From an uncultured bacterium (GTDB lineage: Bacteria; Bacteroidota; Bacteroidia; Bacteroidales; Marinifilaceae), in contig CAJMSX010000009.1 in assembly GCA_905216195.1 (NCBI GenBank), positions 14,449-78,448 of the forward strand: 64,000 bases of DNA. The letters run 5' to 3'. This document shows, piece by piece, positions 51,159-60,446 of this stretch. Numbering within the stretch: the stretch's first letter is position 1; each line of letters starts with the position of its first letter. The notes beneath the pieces are model-generated. The model was not told the origin of the DNA and ran no database searches. It was given only the letters and a program-made list of their open reading frames with translations. A program made the translations under genes and the position numbers.

Positions 51159-51848
51159 TCAATATTCCCGCTTATCGATTCGGTTGATTAAAGAAATGAT
51201 CTCGTTTTTACATTTTTCAAATTCGTCCGGAGAAATCAGGGTATTGCCGTTATAGACAAATGCCCTGAAAACATTATCATTCAACGGAACATTGAAGAAA
51301 TCGTAAGTATTTCCGTTGATCCATTTTTCCAGGCCTTTTTGGTCGATATGATTTATTAAGTGGTCCAGTCCGTTTTTTTTCAAATCGGAATAGTATTGTA
51401 CTTTCCTGTTAAGCAGGTCTATCGTGCCATACGTTTTAGAAAGTTTTCGCAGGAAATCCTGGTCTTTGATGTATTGTATCAATAAAGACGACTTCAGAAC
51501 TTCATAGGAATCGCTGTTTACGGATAAGGAATGTTTGTCTCCAATCACCTTTTTGTATCCCTCGAGTGTGTGCTCCGGGATTTTTTCCAGCTGGAAGATA
51601 TGCTTTTTAATCAGAGCGAATATATCTTGTTCTTTCTTCCATTTTTGTTCCGCCTCGTTGATATTTCGCAGGTTGTCTTCCAATTCCGTTCTGAGAATGG
51701 TTATCGCTTTTTTTACTTCATTGCTTTTGATTCGGTTCGATATAATATTGGTAATCAATAGAGTGGCTAATACGCCAATGATAACGATAGATAATTCCCG
51801 CAAATATTTTACAATATCCGCTTTCGATAGAGGATGAAAGGTGCGCAT
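51159..51848 (-). CDS. DUF6090-type membrane protein, copy 3
   Basis: 229 residues from the ATG at 51848. Same plan as the copies at 12061 and 30768: short basic start, one transmembrane helix (LSIVIIGVLATLLITNIIS), then a helical domain starting AITILRTELEDNLRNI with SYEVLKSSLLIQYIKD matching the KSSxLF motif. It diverges most, being Lys- and Asn-rich. Function unknown; single gene. Confidence 0.75.
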   Translation of the reverse strand: MRTFHPLSKADIVKYLRELSIVIIGVLATLLITNIISNRIKSNEVKKAITILRTELEDNLRNINEAEQKWKKEQDIFALIKKHIFQLEKIPEHTLEGYKKVIGDKHSLSVNSDSYEVLKSSLLIQYIKDQDFLRKLSKTYGTIDLLNRKVQYYSDLKKNGLDHLINHIDQKGLEKWINGNTYDFFNVPLNDNVFRAFVYNGNTLISPDEFEKCKNEIISLINRIDKREY

Positions 51849-52504
51849 AGAAGTTCTGGTCAAAAAGAGGTTTATGTATTCAGTCGGTAAAGATACGGTT
51901 TTTATTAAATATTTCTTTTAAAAAGGGGGAGAATATTCATTCTGGCGTTTTTAACCCTGCTATTCGTTCGCCCTATTTCGAAATGTACGGTAAAGCTTTC
52001 CAGATCGCATCATTGGAGTGGGATGTTTACCTGAGCACCAGGTTGGATAGGGGTATCCGTTAAGGGAACCGGATGTCTTTTCCGCATAGCTTTTTCTATT
52101 TTGCCGTTTTGGGACAGGATAATTTCTTCGGCTTTTTTCCTTCCCTGTAAGAATCCGTGTTTACTTCGAACGAAAGGATATATCCGTTTTTTTGCCGTTT
52201 TGAGGGGAACGATCTTATATACACTGCTCAGAGCCCTAAAAAAGCGATGTGTTCCGGCCAGATCCAGTCTTGTGAATAAAACGGACTGCGGAAAAAAATG
52301 GGTGTATAACATCTACCAATTACTGAAATTACAAGAAAAATGATATTCTGAAAAGTTAAAATTAAATTTTCATGACTAATGTATTGTATTTTTTTCACCA
52401 ATTTTGTGATAAATTAATTCTTTAAAAAAGAAGAAATTATAAGATCTGCTATATTCGGCAATAAGTGTAGCGGTTTCTGGTTTTGAATATTGGGAAAGTG
52501 AATT
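51849..52504. other. Intergenic region with one weak reading frame
   Basis: 656 bases. A minus-strand frame of about 100 codons (52010-52312) reads RSKHGFLQGRKKAEEIILSQ and could be a relic, but it has no recognisable family and an improbable start. The right third is very AT-rich and should hold the promoter of the next gene. Confidence 0.35.
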
Positions 52505-52885
52505 ATGACGGTTATCAATAAAACTCAACTTAACAATCTAAGGTCTTTTCAATTTTTTGTATTGGCCTTTGATTGTCTATTGATAGGATATTTATATAAT
52601 CCTACTTGCATCCCTATTCAAATAGGATTTAGCATATGCTTTTTATTTGTTTCAATCTTATTTATTCAGTTGTTGTTAAAAATGAGGCATTTACAATTCC
52701 TGCTTATACTTAAGCTATTCCATGCTAAAAGCATACATATAGGCTCTCTGCTGGTAATTATAGCCCTATTATTTTATAAATTTATTCCTGATTATCGTGA
52801 AATAATTTCTTACGTCTCCTTTGCTGTAGGTGAAATACTATTAGCAGCAAAGAGTGTCAAATTCTTTAAGCATGAATCCACTTGA
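52505..52885 (+). CDS. Small four-helix membrane protein, unknown function
   Basis: 126 residues with four predicted membrane helices (FFVLAFDCLLIGYLY, GFSICFLFVSILFIQLLL, SIHIGSLLVIIALLFYKFI, ISYVSFAVGEILLAAKSV). The composition is AT-rich and unlike its neighbours, suggesting acquisition. No family recognised. Confidence 0.55.
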   Translation: MTVINKTQLNNLRSFQFFVLAFDCLLIGYLYNPTCIPIQIGFSICFLFVSILFIQLLLKMRHLQFLLILKLFHAKSIHIGSLLVIIALLFYKFIPDYREIISYVSFAVGEILLAAKSVKFFKHEST

Positions 52886-52976
52886 AAAAAGTGAATTCAG
52901 GAGTAACATGGACACTTCAGCTAAAAGTATCTCTGGCACTCGTGCCCCTGAAAGTATAGGGCAGAGAGCGACAGTA

Positions 52977-53015
52977 TTTTCGGTAAATGGTTACCGAAAA
53001 ATTTTCTTTTCTTTT
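52977..53015 (+). terminator. Terminator-like hairpin with T-rich tail
   Basis: Perfect 10-bp stem TTTTCGGTAA (52977-52986) / TTACCGAAAA (52991-53000), then ATTTTCTTTTCTTTTTT. Confidence 0.6.
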
Positions 53016-53029
53016 TTGAACAAAGAGGG

Positions 53030-53055
53030 CCCGGACCGATAAAAGAACGTCCGGG
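53030..53055 (-). terminator. Hairpin after the TrmO-FmdE gene
   Basis: CCCGGAC (53030-53036) / GTCCGGG (53049-53055), loop 12, placed 15 bases after the stop of the minus-strand gene. It lacks a long T run. Confidence 0.4.
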
Positions 53056-53070
53056 ACCCGGATGAAAAAA

Positions 53071-53970
53071 TTAGTTCTCTTTGGGCTCCAGGGTGTCCAG
53101 TTGGAAGAGTTCGTTAAAATCGAGGGAGAGTGTGAGTTTCCCTTTTTCTGCTGCGGTAAGGGAATCCGGAAGATGACGCTTCAGATATTCCTGTCCGGAA
53201 TTTTTCAGTTGAATTTTCCAGCCTTTATCGTTTTTGTTCGTCAGATAAAAGCAGGAAGAATTCTTTTCGCTCAAAATCAGCCGATGTGTGCCGGGTGTAC
53301 AACCCGTAACGAACATAAACCCGTCGACCGGGCAATTTTGCATTTCGGCGGTCAGCGTATAATCCTCGATGTTTTCCCCCGCTTCATACAAATGTTGCAT
53401 CACTTGAGTCGCTCCCATAACGCCCAGGGCTAATCCGGGACAGATATGGCCGTGTAATTGAGCCGCTTTTAATAGAAGTTCGTAAGTTTCGTTACACCGG
53501 ATATGCCGGATGATATCTATCCGGGGGGAGTCGGCCTGAATCGTCTGATGAATGTTTTTCTGATCGAAGACAGAAGTGTCGCAATATTTGATGTCGACTA
53601 CGGGAGACCCGTCCAGGGCATCCGCTCCTTCGACGTATAAAATATTTCCTTCCCGTTTGTGAAGTTTCACTGTGGTTACTCCCAGATGATTGGGACGCCG
53701 GGGGGAACGGGAGGCGAATATCCCTTTGGTTTCGCCTGAACGGGTTTGGGTGACCAACTCGATTCTTTTTTCCTGATGGAAGGAGAAAAGGAGGTCGATG
53801 TACTCGGATTTTTCGATATCTAACAATCCGTCTGCATATTCCGGAAGTATATGCACTTCTGAAATTTCTTTTTTAATTAATTCGGGGGCTTGACTGGCAG
53901 TACACGTATTATGCACGAAGCCGATAGGTTCTGATACGATCATAAGGAGAGAAATTAAAAGTGAGTACAT
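53071..53970 (-). CDS. TrmO-like (TsaA) plus FmdE two-domain fusion
   Basis: 299 residues in two clear parts. Residues ~12-135 match the TsaA/TrmO (UPF0066) methyltransferase fold: SEPIGFVH, HILPEYADGLLDIEKSEYID and the signature FASRSPRRPNHLGVTTVKL. Residues ~165-290 match the FmdE (formylmethanofuran dehydrogenase subunit E-like) domain: HGHICPGLALGVMGATQVMQ, later NCPVDGFMFVTGCTPGT with Cys ligands for a metal. FmdE-like proteins are often linked to metal or metallocofactor handling. The start could equally be the ATG at 53943 (MIVSEPIGF), which fits TrmO starts better. It lies beside an ABC importer and TonB receptor on the same strand, with its own -7 box. Confidence 0.82.
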   Translation of the reverse strand: MYSLLISLLMIVSEPIGFVHNTCTASQAPELIKKEISEVHILPEYADGLLDIEKSEYIDLLFSFHQEKRIELVTQTRSGETKGIFASRSPRRPNHLGVTTVKLHKREGNILYVEGADALDGSPVVDIKYCDTSVFDQKNIHQTIQADSPRIDIIRHIRCNETYELLLKAAQLHGHICPGLALGVMGATQVMQHLYEAGENIEDYTLTAEMQNCPVDGFMFVTGCTPGTHRLILSEKNSSCFYLTNKNDKGWKIQLKNSGQEYLKRHLPDSLTAAEKGKLTLSLDFNELFQLDTLEPKEN

Positions 53971-54062
53971 AGGTTGAAGTGTGTATTAAAAATGAGAGAC
54001 AAAAAGGATTCCGGGAGTAATTTTGGTTTCATAAAGGGAGAACGTAATAAATGAATTCATCA

Positions 54063-54070
54063 CAAAGATA
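54063..54070 (-). promoter_or_regulatory. -7 box for the TrmO-FmdE gene
   Basis: TATCTTTG on the minus strand (CAAAGATA on plus), about 93 bases before the 53970 start. It suggests this gene can be expressed apart from the importer operon. Confidence 0.45.
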
Positions 54071-54116
54071 AAAGTTTTAAATAGATTTATTGTAAAGGGG
54101 ATAACCGATTGTATAC

Positions 54117-54869
54117 TTATTGAGGGATAATACATATACCGTCTTTGTGGTGTAATACTTCTACCCGGATATCGTAGAGTTGTTCTATATTTTCCGGGGT
54201 GTAAACCGACTGCAGTCCTGAAGCGAACACCGATCCTTGTTTCAGCATCAGGGCTTTGTTACAAAAACGGGCAGCCATGTTGATGTCATGGATCGTAAGA
54301 ATAATCAGCATACCGTCTTTTGCGAGTTGTTGTAAGAGTTGCATTACTTTCATTTGGTGGTTGATGTCGAGGTTGGCTATGGGCTCGTCCAATAACAAGA
54401 CCGAAGGTTGTTGCGCCAGGGCCCGGGCAATGAAGACGCGTTGTTGCTGGCCCCCGCTGAGGGTGTTCAGGTGGCGCATTCCCACCTGTTCCAGTTCGAG
54501 CCGGCGGAGTAAACCGGCAACCACTTCCAGGTCGTAGGCTTTCGGTTTGCTGCGGATATAAGGTTTGCGTCCCAGCAGTACCGTATCGAAAACGTTCATT
54601 CCGTTGACATTTTCTTCAGATTGCGGGATATACGCTATGAGGCGGGACAAGCGGCAAGGGGAGAAAGCGTTCAAAGGAATCCGGTCGATTCGGATACTTT
54701 CCTCTTTTACTTTTAAAATCCGGCTGAGGCATTTCAATAACGTACTTTTACCCGATCCGTTTTGTCCGATAATGGCCAGCATGTCTCCGCTGCCCGCTTC
54801 GAAGGAAACGGTTTTCAAAGCGCGGAAACCGTTATAGCTGAAGGATAAATTTTTTACTTGTATTTGCAT
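54117..54869 (-). CDS. FecE/BtuD-type ABC importer ATPase
   Basis: 250 residues from the ATG at 54869, which shares a base with the permease stop (TAATG). Walker A is IIGQNGSGKSTLLK, the signature is LSGGQQQRVFIARAL, Walker B is LLLDEPIANLD, and the switch His is in ILTIHD. It powers the Fec-type importer for a metal chelate or corrinoid. The C-terminal part (about 210-250) is the usual short extension of this group. Confidence 0.93.
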   Translation of the reverse strand: MQIQVKNLSFSYNGFRALKTVSFEAGSGDMLAIIGQNGSGKSTLLKCLSRILKVKEESIRIDRIPLNAFSPCRLSRLIAYIPQSEENVNGMNVFDTVLLGRKPYIRSKPKAYDLEVVAGLLRRLELEQVGMRHLNTLSGGQQQRVFIARALAQQPSVLLLDEPIANLDINHQMKVMQLLQQLAKDGMLIILTIHDINMAARFCNKALMLKQGSVFASGLQSVYTPENIEQLYDIRVEVLHHKDGICIIPQ

Positions 54870-55927
54870 TATGCTTTTTTTCTGGTTAAAAGGAATAAAA
54901 ATAAAGGAACTCCCAGAAAGGAGGTCAGTATTCCCACCGGCAAGATAATGGGGGAGAGGAGGGTGCGGGCGACCGTATCGCACAACAACAAAAACATTCC
55001 TCCGAAAACGGCTGAGCCGGGGATGAGAAATTCTTCGTTATCTCCGATAAATTTTCGGACGATGTGGGGAACCACCAGTCCTACGAAAGCGATAACTCCG
55101 AAAAAAGATACGGCGACGGCGGTGCATAAAGAGGTAACCACCATCCCGGTGATGCGGGTGCGTTGCGGATAGACTCCCATACTTTGAGCGTAATCGTCTC
55201 CGGAGCATAATACTTTATAGTCCCAACGTTTCAGATGAAAATAGAGGAGGGCGGGGATCAATACCACGGTCAGGAAAAGCAACTTGTTCCAATCGCCACG
55301 TCCCAGATCGCCGAAATTCCAGAAAACGATAGAAGCCAATTGGACGTTGTTGGCCACGTATTGCATGACGGCGATACCCGCTCCGAAGAGGGAATTTATA
55401 ATAACGCCGGACAGGATAATCGTTTCGACGGAAGCTTGCTTGACCCGGACAATGATCAGGATGATGGCCAGACCCAGTAAACTTCCCAAAAAGGCAGAGA
55501 GGGTAATGATATAAGGATTGGTGATCATAAAGAGGTCGGAGCTACGTACGATCCCGGAGCCGGCACCCAAAAAGACAATTCCGAAAGACGCCCCGAACGC
55601 TGCGGCATTGGAAATACCCAGCGTGTAGGGGGAAGCCAACGGATTACGCAATAATATTTGCATAATGGCGCCTGCTGTAGAGAGGAGGATGCCGGTAATA
55701 AGGGCGGCCAAAATACGCGGCAACCGGATGTTTAGAATGATTTGCCGGTTTATTTCAGTTCCTTCTCCCCGGAGCAGGCCGCTTATTTCCTGCCAGCCCG
55801 TCCGGTGAGAACCGGCGATGAGAGCGAATATGCCGATAAGAATCAGCAGGATCAATACGATCCCGATAAATCGACGGTTGCGTGTCCGGTATTTTTTATA
55901 CTGTATTAAAACTTCACTGTTCATCAT
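54869..55927 (-). CDS. FecCD family ABC importer permease
   Basis: 352 residues, about ten membrane helices. FecCD signatures: LRLPRILAALITGILLSTAG with NPLASPYTLGISNAAAFGAS, and the C-terminal FFGVIAFVGLVVPHIVRKFI. Both halves of the dimeric permease come from this one gene. It overlaps the ATPase start by one base and follows the binding protein by 29 bases. Confidence 0.93.
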   Translation of the reverse strand: MMNSEVLIQYKKYRTRNRRFIGIVLILLILIGIFALIAGSHRTGWQEISGLLRGEGTEINRQIILNIRLPRILAALITGILLSTAGAIMQILLRNPLASPYTLGISNAAAFGASFGIVFLGAGSGIVRSSDLFMITNPYIITLSAFLGSLLGLAIILIIVRVKQASVETIILSGVIINSLFGAGIAVMQYVANNVQLASIVFWNFGDLGRGDWNKLLFLTVVLIPALLYFHLKRWDYKVLCSGDDYAQSMGVYPQRTRITGMVVTSLCTAVAVSFFGVIAFVGLVVPHIVRKFIGDNEEFLIPGSAVFGGMFLLLCDTVARTLLSPIILPVGILTSFLGVPLFLFLLTRKKA

Positions 55928-55956
55928 GGTTCAAGGCTATATAGGGTGGGCCGGTT

Positions 55957-57075
55957 TTAAAAATGATTCCCGGACCATAGAACCGTATCTTTATCGTTCG
56001 GATTTGCCGGAAAAATATTCCTGAAATTTCCCCAGCGGGCCGATAGATCGGCTTCGATCGGAGCGCCGACGAACCTCGTCAGGATTTCGTTGGCTTTGTC
56101 TTTCACCGAAATGTCTTGGAACTTTTCAGGGAACAATATTTTTCCGGCATTCCAGGCGTTGATCAGCATCACTTCGAAATTGGTGTGGTTGTTGTTATAG
56201 GGCCATAACGTATAGATTTTTTTGTTCCGGTAGGCCGTCAGCAAGCGGTTTACTCCTTTGCGGGTTTTGAAATCTTCCTGTACCAGGGATAATCCTCCGG
56301 CATCCACGAAAATGACCTCCGGGTCCCAGTCCGCCAATTGTTCCCAATCGATGAAAGTGCCGGTAATCGGAGAAGTGTAGGCGGAATCGATGCCGGAAGC
56401 TACATTGTTTACCCCCAGAAAATCCAGGGCGGCATAATAGGGGTCGGTGGAGGTAATGCCTTGTAATCCCCGGTAGGATATTCCTCCCACGTAAACCCGC
56501 TTCGTCCTGTCCTGTCCTTCCGTTCTTCGACGAAGTTCGGCAATTTGCCGGTCGGTATACCGGATCAGGGAATCGACCTGGTTTTTTGTACCGAGAACTT
56601 TGCCAATCAGCCGTAAGGAGTTATAGAAAACGGTGCGGTTTTTTCCGATGTCTCCGTATTCCAGGGTGACCACGGGAATGCCGGTGCATTTCTGGAGGGC
56701 GTCCGCATCTCCACGGGTAGTCGTAGACATAAAAACCACGTCCGGGCGTGCAGTAAGGATCAATTCGGCATCTCCGCCCATAGAAGGCCCGATGACGGGT
56801 TTTTGCTTCAATTCCGGGTAGGCCAGTAAATGGGTGAAATCGTTATCCCGGGTTTCCTGTTCTTCTACTCCGCAGATAAAGGGAACTCCTCCGGCATAGG
56901 TAACCAGCCGGATGGCGGAGGCGCGTATACATACGATCCGGTTTACTGTATCCGGAAGTGCTACTTCCCGTTGCAGTGCATCGGTTATCCGACGCGGTCG
57001 TGTTTTTTGTTTTTCGGTTTTTAATCCGCAGGAGAATAAAACCAGCAGAAAGAGGAGTAAATAGGAAAGTTTCAT
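55957..57075 (-). CDS. Periplasmic metal-chelate binding lipoprotein
   Basis: 372 residues, lipoprotein signal (LLLFLLVLFSCG, Cys16). Two-lobe type III binding protein: TDALQREVALPDTVNRIVCI, then ELILTARPDVVFMSTTTRGD, a central helix, and GLQGITSTDPYYAALDFLGV with WEQLADWDPEVIFVDAGG. It belongs with FepB/BtuF-like proteins. The ligand cannot be named from sequence: ferric siderophore, haem, corrinoid and nickel chelate are all possible. First component of the ABC operon after the TonB gene. Confidence 0.9.
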   Translation of the reverse strand: MKLSYLLLFLLVLFSCGLKTEKQKTRPRRITDALQREVALPDTVNRIVCIRASAIRLVTYAGGVPFICGVEEQETRDNDFTHLLAYPELKQKPVIGPSMGGDAELILTARPDVVFMSTTTRGDADALQKCTGIPVVTLEYGDIGKNRTVFYNSLRLIGKVLGTKNQVDSLIRYTDRQIAELRRRTEGQDRTKRVYVGGISYRGLQGITSTDPYYAALDFLGVNNVASGIDSAYTSPITGTFIDWEQLADWDPEVIFVDAGGLSLVQEDFKTRKGVNRLLTAYRNKKIYTLWPYNNNHTNFEVMLINAWNAGKILFPEKFQDISVKDKANEILTRFVGAPIEADLSARWGNFRNIFPANPNDKDTVLWSGNHF

Positions 57076-57129
57076 AAGGTAAAAGGGTTAAATGGTCGTA
57101 ATTCTATGTGGTGAATCGGTTGACGGTTA

Positions 57130-59187
57130 TCAGCTTTTGTTGATATTAAAAGCTAATTTGATATTCATCAGACTTCCGGCAGAAATATAATCTTTGGTGT
57201 TCATATGCCGGTTATCGAAGAGATTGAGTATTTCTCCGCCGGCATAGAAACGGTGCTGAAAGAACCAGCGGGAGACTTGTATATCCCAGACGGAAAATCC
57301 GGGTATGTACGTAGAATTGTCTTCCGACGTAAATTGCTTCGTTTTATAACGTCCCCGGATCATGATGTCCGCTATTCCTCCCGTCCATAAAAGGGAGCCT
57401 TTCACCAGGTGTTTCGGTGCATAAGTCAGTATTTTGTTACTGAGTTCGGGGCGTTCTGCAAATTTCTGGATTTTAGGTTCGTTGTAAGTATAGTTGAGGT
57501 TCAGGTTTAACCCGTTTACCGGTCGGTAATTGAGATCGACTTCGGCTCCTTTCATATCGATTTTTGAAATATTCTGACGTTGATAAATATCCCTTTTGCC
57601 CCACATTTTTTCTCCCGTAGCGACATAGTAAAGAAAGTCTTTTCCCTTGGCGTAGTACACGGCAGGCGATACGGAAAGATTTTTCAGGATCTGAAAAGTT
57701 CCTCCTATCTCGTAATTATCCAGAGTTTCCGGTCCCAGATCGGGGTTGGCTATTTTGGGACCGATCCACATCCAGCCCGAACGGCAGAGATCGTCGAGGA
57801 TAGACGCCCGGAATCCTTGGGAGTAAGAGAGATAGACCGAAATGTATTTGTTGGGATTATACCGTAAAGCCGCCCGAGGAGAAAGGTGTTGCCACCGGTT
57901 ACTTTTCAGTTTGCCGTTATAGGTGTCGAAATCGGCAACCAGGTCGCCTATGGCCTCAAAACGGCCGTTGTGAAAGTAAGCATTGTCGTATCGCAAGGCC
58001 AGTTGCAACCAGAATTTTTTTTGCAGGAAAGACAGTTCATCCTGTATGAATACCGAAACGAAAGTCATCGTACCTTTATTCAAAACCTTATCCGGGGACG
58101 TTACGTAATAATCGCCTCCGTCGACACTCCCGTTTTTATATTCCCCCCCTACGCTCAAGTCGTTGTGTTGGCCTGAAAACCGGAGATTCAGAATGGCCCC
58201 CCATTCATCCCGATCAGATTTTACGTCGAAACGCTGATAGGCCTCGTTCTTCATTCTTTCATCCAGCCGAAAATAATTCTGTCGCTGAAAGTAGAGAGCG
58301 GCATTGTAAGAAAAATATTTTTTTTCTCCGAAAAACCGTCCCCTTACCTGGTGGTGATCGAAACGCCGGTATTCGCCCTCCGGGGCTTCGATTTTTTCTC
58401 CTTCCCCTCTCTTATCCCGGTAAAGGTCGTAGGTCAGATCGATGTTTAGAAAGGGAGCGGGATTATAAAGTATTTTACTATAAAGTCCTCCTTCCTTTAC
58501 AAAGCGGGAAACGCTATAATCGGGGATAGTCCGGAGACTGTCCGGAATATTATTGAATCCGTCGCTTTGATTGTAATAACCGGAAAGAAATAGGGAGAGT
58601 TTTTCGTTCAGTTTGCCCGATATACCGAGGTGACTCATCCAGGTATGCAGGGAACCGTAAGATCCTCCTCCGCGTACCGAAAGGGTTTCGGTTGCTTTTT
58701 TACTGATAATATTGATGACTCCTCCCATGGCATTATTGCCGTACAGGGAAGAACCGGGGCCTTTAAATACTTCGATGCGTTGTATATTATCGAGATTAAG
58801 GCTGTTCCAATTGACCGACCCTTCGTCGGAAGTATTCAGGGGAATACCGTCGAACAATACGAGGGTGCGTCCCTGTTCGTCCCCGGCTAATCCCCGGATG
58901 CTCACATTCGTCCGCATTTCGCTGATGCCGTTGGAACGGGTGGTATTGATGCCGGAAATCATGGAAAGTATTTCATCTACCGTTTGTACCGGACTATTCT
59001 TCAAAACAATAGGAGTGATAACGCTGATGCTGCCGGGACTTTGGGTAACGGGACGTTCGGTCCGGGAACCGGTAACGATGACTTCCTGCAGAAACTGGGT
59101 ACTGTCTATTTTGGTTTTTTGGCAGTAACCGCTTATTGAAAAGAGAAGCAGTAACAGAATACCAATGTTTTTTTTATCGTTCATCAT
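57130..59187 (-). CDS. TonB-dependent receptor of the metal-uptake block
   Basis: 685 residues from the ATG at 59187 (or 59184). Signal peptide ending LLFSISGYCQ, then a TonB-box-like LQEVIVTGSRTERPVTQSPG, plug motifs VRGLAGDEQGRTLVLFDGIP, FKGPGSSLYGNNAMGGVINI and a C-terminal barrel. It stands 54 bases upstream of the binding protein in the same direction, so outer-membrane and inner-membrane import of the same ligand are encoded together. Typical of siderophore, corrinoid or metallophore uptake. Confidence 0.92.
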   Translation of the reverse strand: MMNDKKNIGILLLLLFSISGYCQKTKIDSTQFLQEVIVTGSRTERPVTQSPGSISVITPIVLKNSPVQTVDEILSMISGINTTRSNGISEMRTNVSIRGLAGDEQGRTLVLFDGIPLNTSDEGSVNWNSLNLDNIQRIEVFKGPGSSLYGNNAMGGVINIISKKATETLSVRGGGSYGSLHTWMSHLGISGKLNEKLSLFLSGYYNQSDGFNNIPDSLRTIPDYSVSRFVKEGGLYSKILYNPAPFLNIDLTYDLYRDKRGEGEKIEAPEGEYRRFDHHQVRGRFFGEKKYFSYNAALYFQRQNYFRLDERMKNEAYQRFDVKSDRDEWGAILNLRFSGQHNDLSVGGEYKNGSVDGGDYYVTSPDKVLNKGTMTFVSVFIQDELSFLQKKFWLQLALRYDNAYFHNGRFEAIGDLVADFDTYNGKLKSNRWQHLSPRAALRYNPNKYISVYLSYSQGFRASILDDLCRSGWMWIGPKIANPDLGPETLDNYEIGGTFQILKNLSVSPAVYYAKGKDFLYYVATGEKMWGKRDIYQRQNISKIDMKGAEVDLNYRPVNGLNLNLNYTYNEPKIQKFAERPELSNKILTYAPKHLVKGSLLWTGGIADIMIRGRYKTKQFTSEDNSTYIPGFSVWDIQVSRWFFQHRFYAGGEILNLFDNRHMNTKDYISAGSLMNIKLAFNINKS

Positions 59188-59387
59188 AGGTGGGTTGGGT
59201 TTTAAAAGAGTGAGAGAGTTCGTTTCAGCGACAGAATTATCCTTTGTAAATTTCAAATGATAACTTCTGTTTTTGGTATGCGATCTCTATACCGGACATC
59301 AGAAAGGAGCCGTCCGGCATAGACTTCGATAAAAATAGGGAAACTCTTTTTATCGATTAAAAGCATCGAAAAGCACTCGTTTTCCAG

Positions 59388-59699
59388 CTATCCCGGAAAA
59401 GTCCGGCAAAGGAAGGGTGGCTGCGGAAGAATAGGTGGTGCAGAAAAGATTCCGCCGCCGGAGATCCCTCGAACGATAAAATCTGGTAAGGGAAAATACC
59501 TATGAAATAGAGAACTGCTGAGAGGCGAGATGGCTTTCCTGCTGATAATTTTTATCACGCCTCCCGTTGCAATGTTGCCAGACAGGAAAAGCCGGAACGG
59601 ATGGAAAAAAAATGTTTTCCGTTTGCTCGTTTCGTTCAGGGATGGAATGCCGGCCAGCCGGAGCCGGGAACGATTCCTTTTGTGTACAATTTTTTTCAT
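59388..59699 (-). pseudogene. Remnant of a second TonB receptor plug
   Basis: Most of this frame has no family resemblance, but residues around 59582-59532 read SGNIATGGVIKIISRKA, which matches the plug signature YGNNAMGGVINIISKKA of the intact neighbour. The flanking DNA no longer codes for a plug or barrel. It is best seen as a scrap of a duplicated, deleted TonB receptor gene rather than a translated protein. Confidence 0.5.
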
Positions 59700-60137
59700 A
59701 AATTCTATTTTATATTATCCGTTATCATACGGAACCCCCGGGTAAAAGTTACTTTGACCGGAAGAAATACCAAAAAAGGTAAAGAGAGGTTTTTGAGATT
59801 TTAAATAAATGAGGAAGGATTAAGAACTCTTTTTTTCTGTTCTCTTTACAGCAGGAATATCGGGGATGATAAAAGCGATAAACAGGCAGCCAACCGGGAC
59901 CGGAATTTTTTTAAAGTTCACCTTTAAGAAATCAGAAAGTTAGGAAATATCTCTTTTGTGTAAAAGAATGGATTAAAAACTAAACCGGCGTTAATCTAAT
60001 TTAAATCCCGGTTTTCTTTTTTAAAATTCGTAACTAATCTTCCATTTCGGCGTAGTTCTTATGTTTAGGCTATAGGGAAATGATCTTCTTCCTTGGAGCC
60101 CGAAAGTAGTATAACTTAACTATTAAAAACAAAAACT
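59700..60137. other. Upstream region of the urease operon
   Basis: 438 bases without a gene. At 59982-60014 AAACCGG pairs with CCGGTTT, followed by TCTTTTTT; this could be a weak terminator or a leader hairpin. I found no perfect TAnnTTTG close to ureA, so the operon promoter is not located. No recognisable nickel-repressor dyad was seen. Confidence 0.4.
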
Positions 60138-60440
60138 ATGCATTTAACACCAAAAGAGATTGACAAGCTGATGCTCTTGTCGCTGGGCGCTATTGCTGCA
60201 CGGCGTAAAGAAAAAGGCCTGAAGCTGAATTATCCGGAAGCTGTAGCTTACATCAGTTCGGCGGCTCTGGAAGGAGCCCGGGAAGGAAAAACGCTGGAAC
60301 AAGTCATGAAGGATTCCACAGAGGTATTGACCAAAGATGATGTTATGGAAGGGGTAGCCGATATGATTTCGCTGATCCAGGTAGAAGCGGTTTTCACCGA
60401 CGGAAGCCGTTTGGTAAGTATTCATCAACCTATTAAATAA
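60138..60440 (+). CDS. ureA: Urease subunit gamma
   Basis: 100 residues, the standard length. Family motifs MHLTPKEIDKLMLLSLGAIA, LNYPEAVAYIS and the C-terminal VEAVFTDGSRLVSIHQPIK are all present. Structural subunit of the (alpha-beta-gamma)3 enzyme that hydrolyses urea to ammonia and carbamate. First gene of the cluster, 6 bases before ureB. Confidence 0.97.
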   Translation: MHLTPKEIDKLMLLSLGAIAARRKEKGLKLNYPEAVAYISSAALEGAREGKTLEQVMKDSTEVLTKDDVMEGVADMISLIQVEAVFTDGSRLVSIHQPIK

Positions 60441-60446
60441 GAAATT

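Noticed and set aside
52010..52312. Minus-strand 100-codon frame
   Set aside because: No recognisable domain and the start region is implausible; kept only as a note in the intergenic entry.
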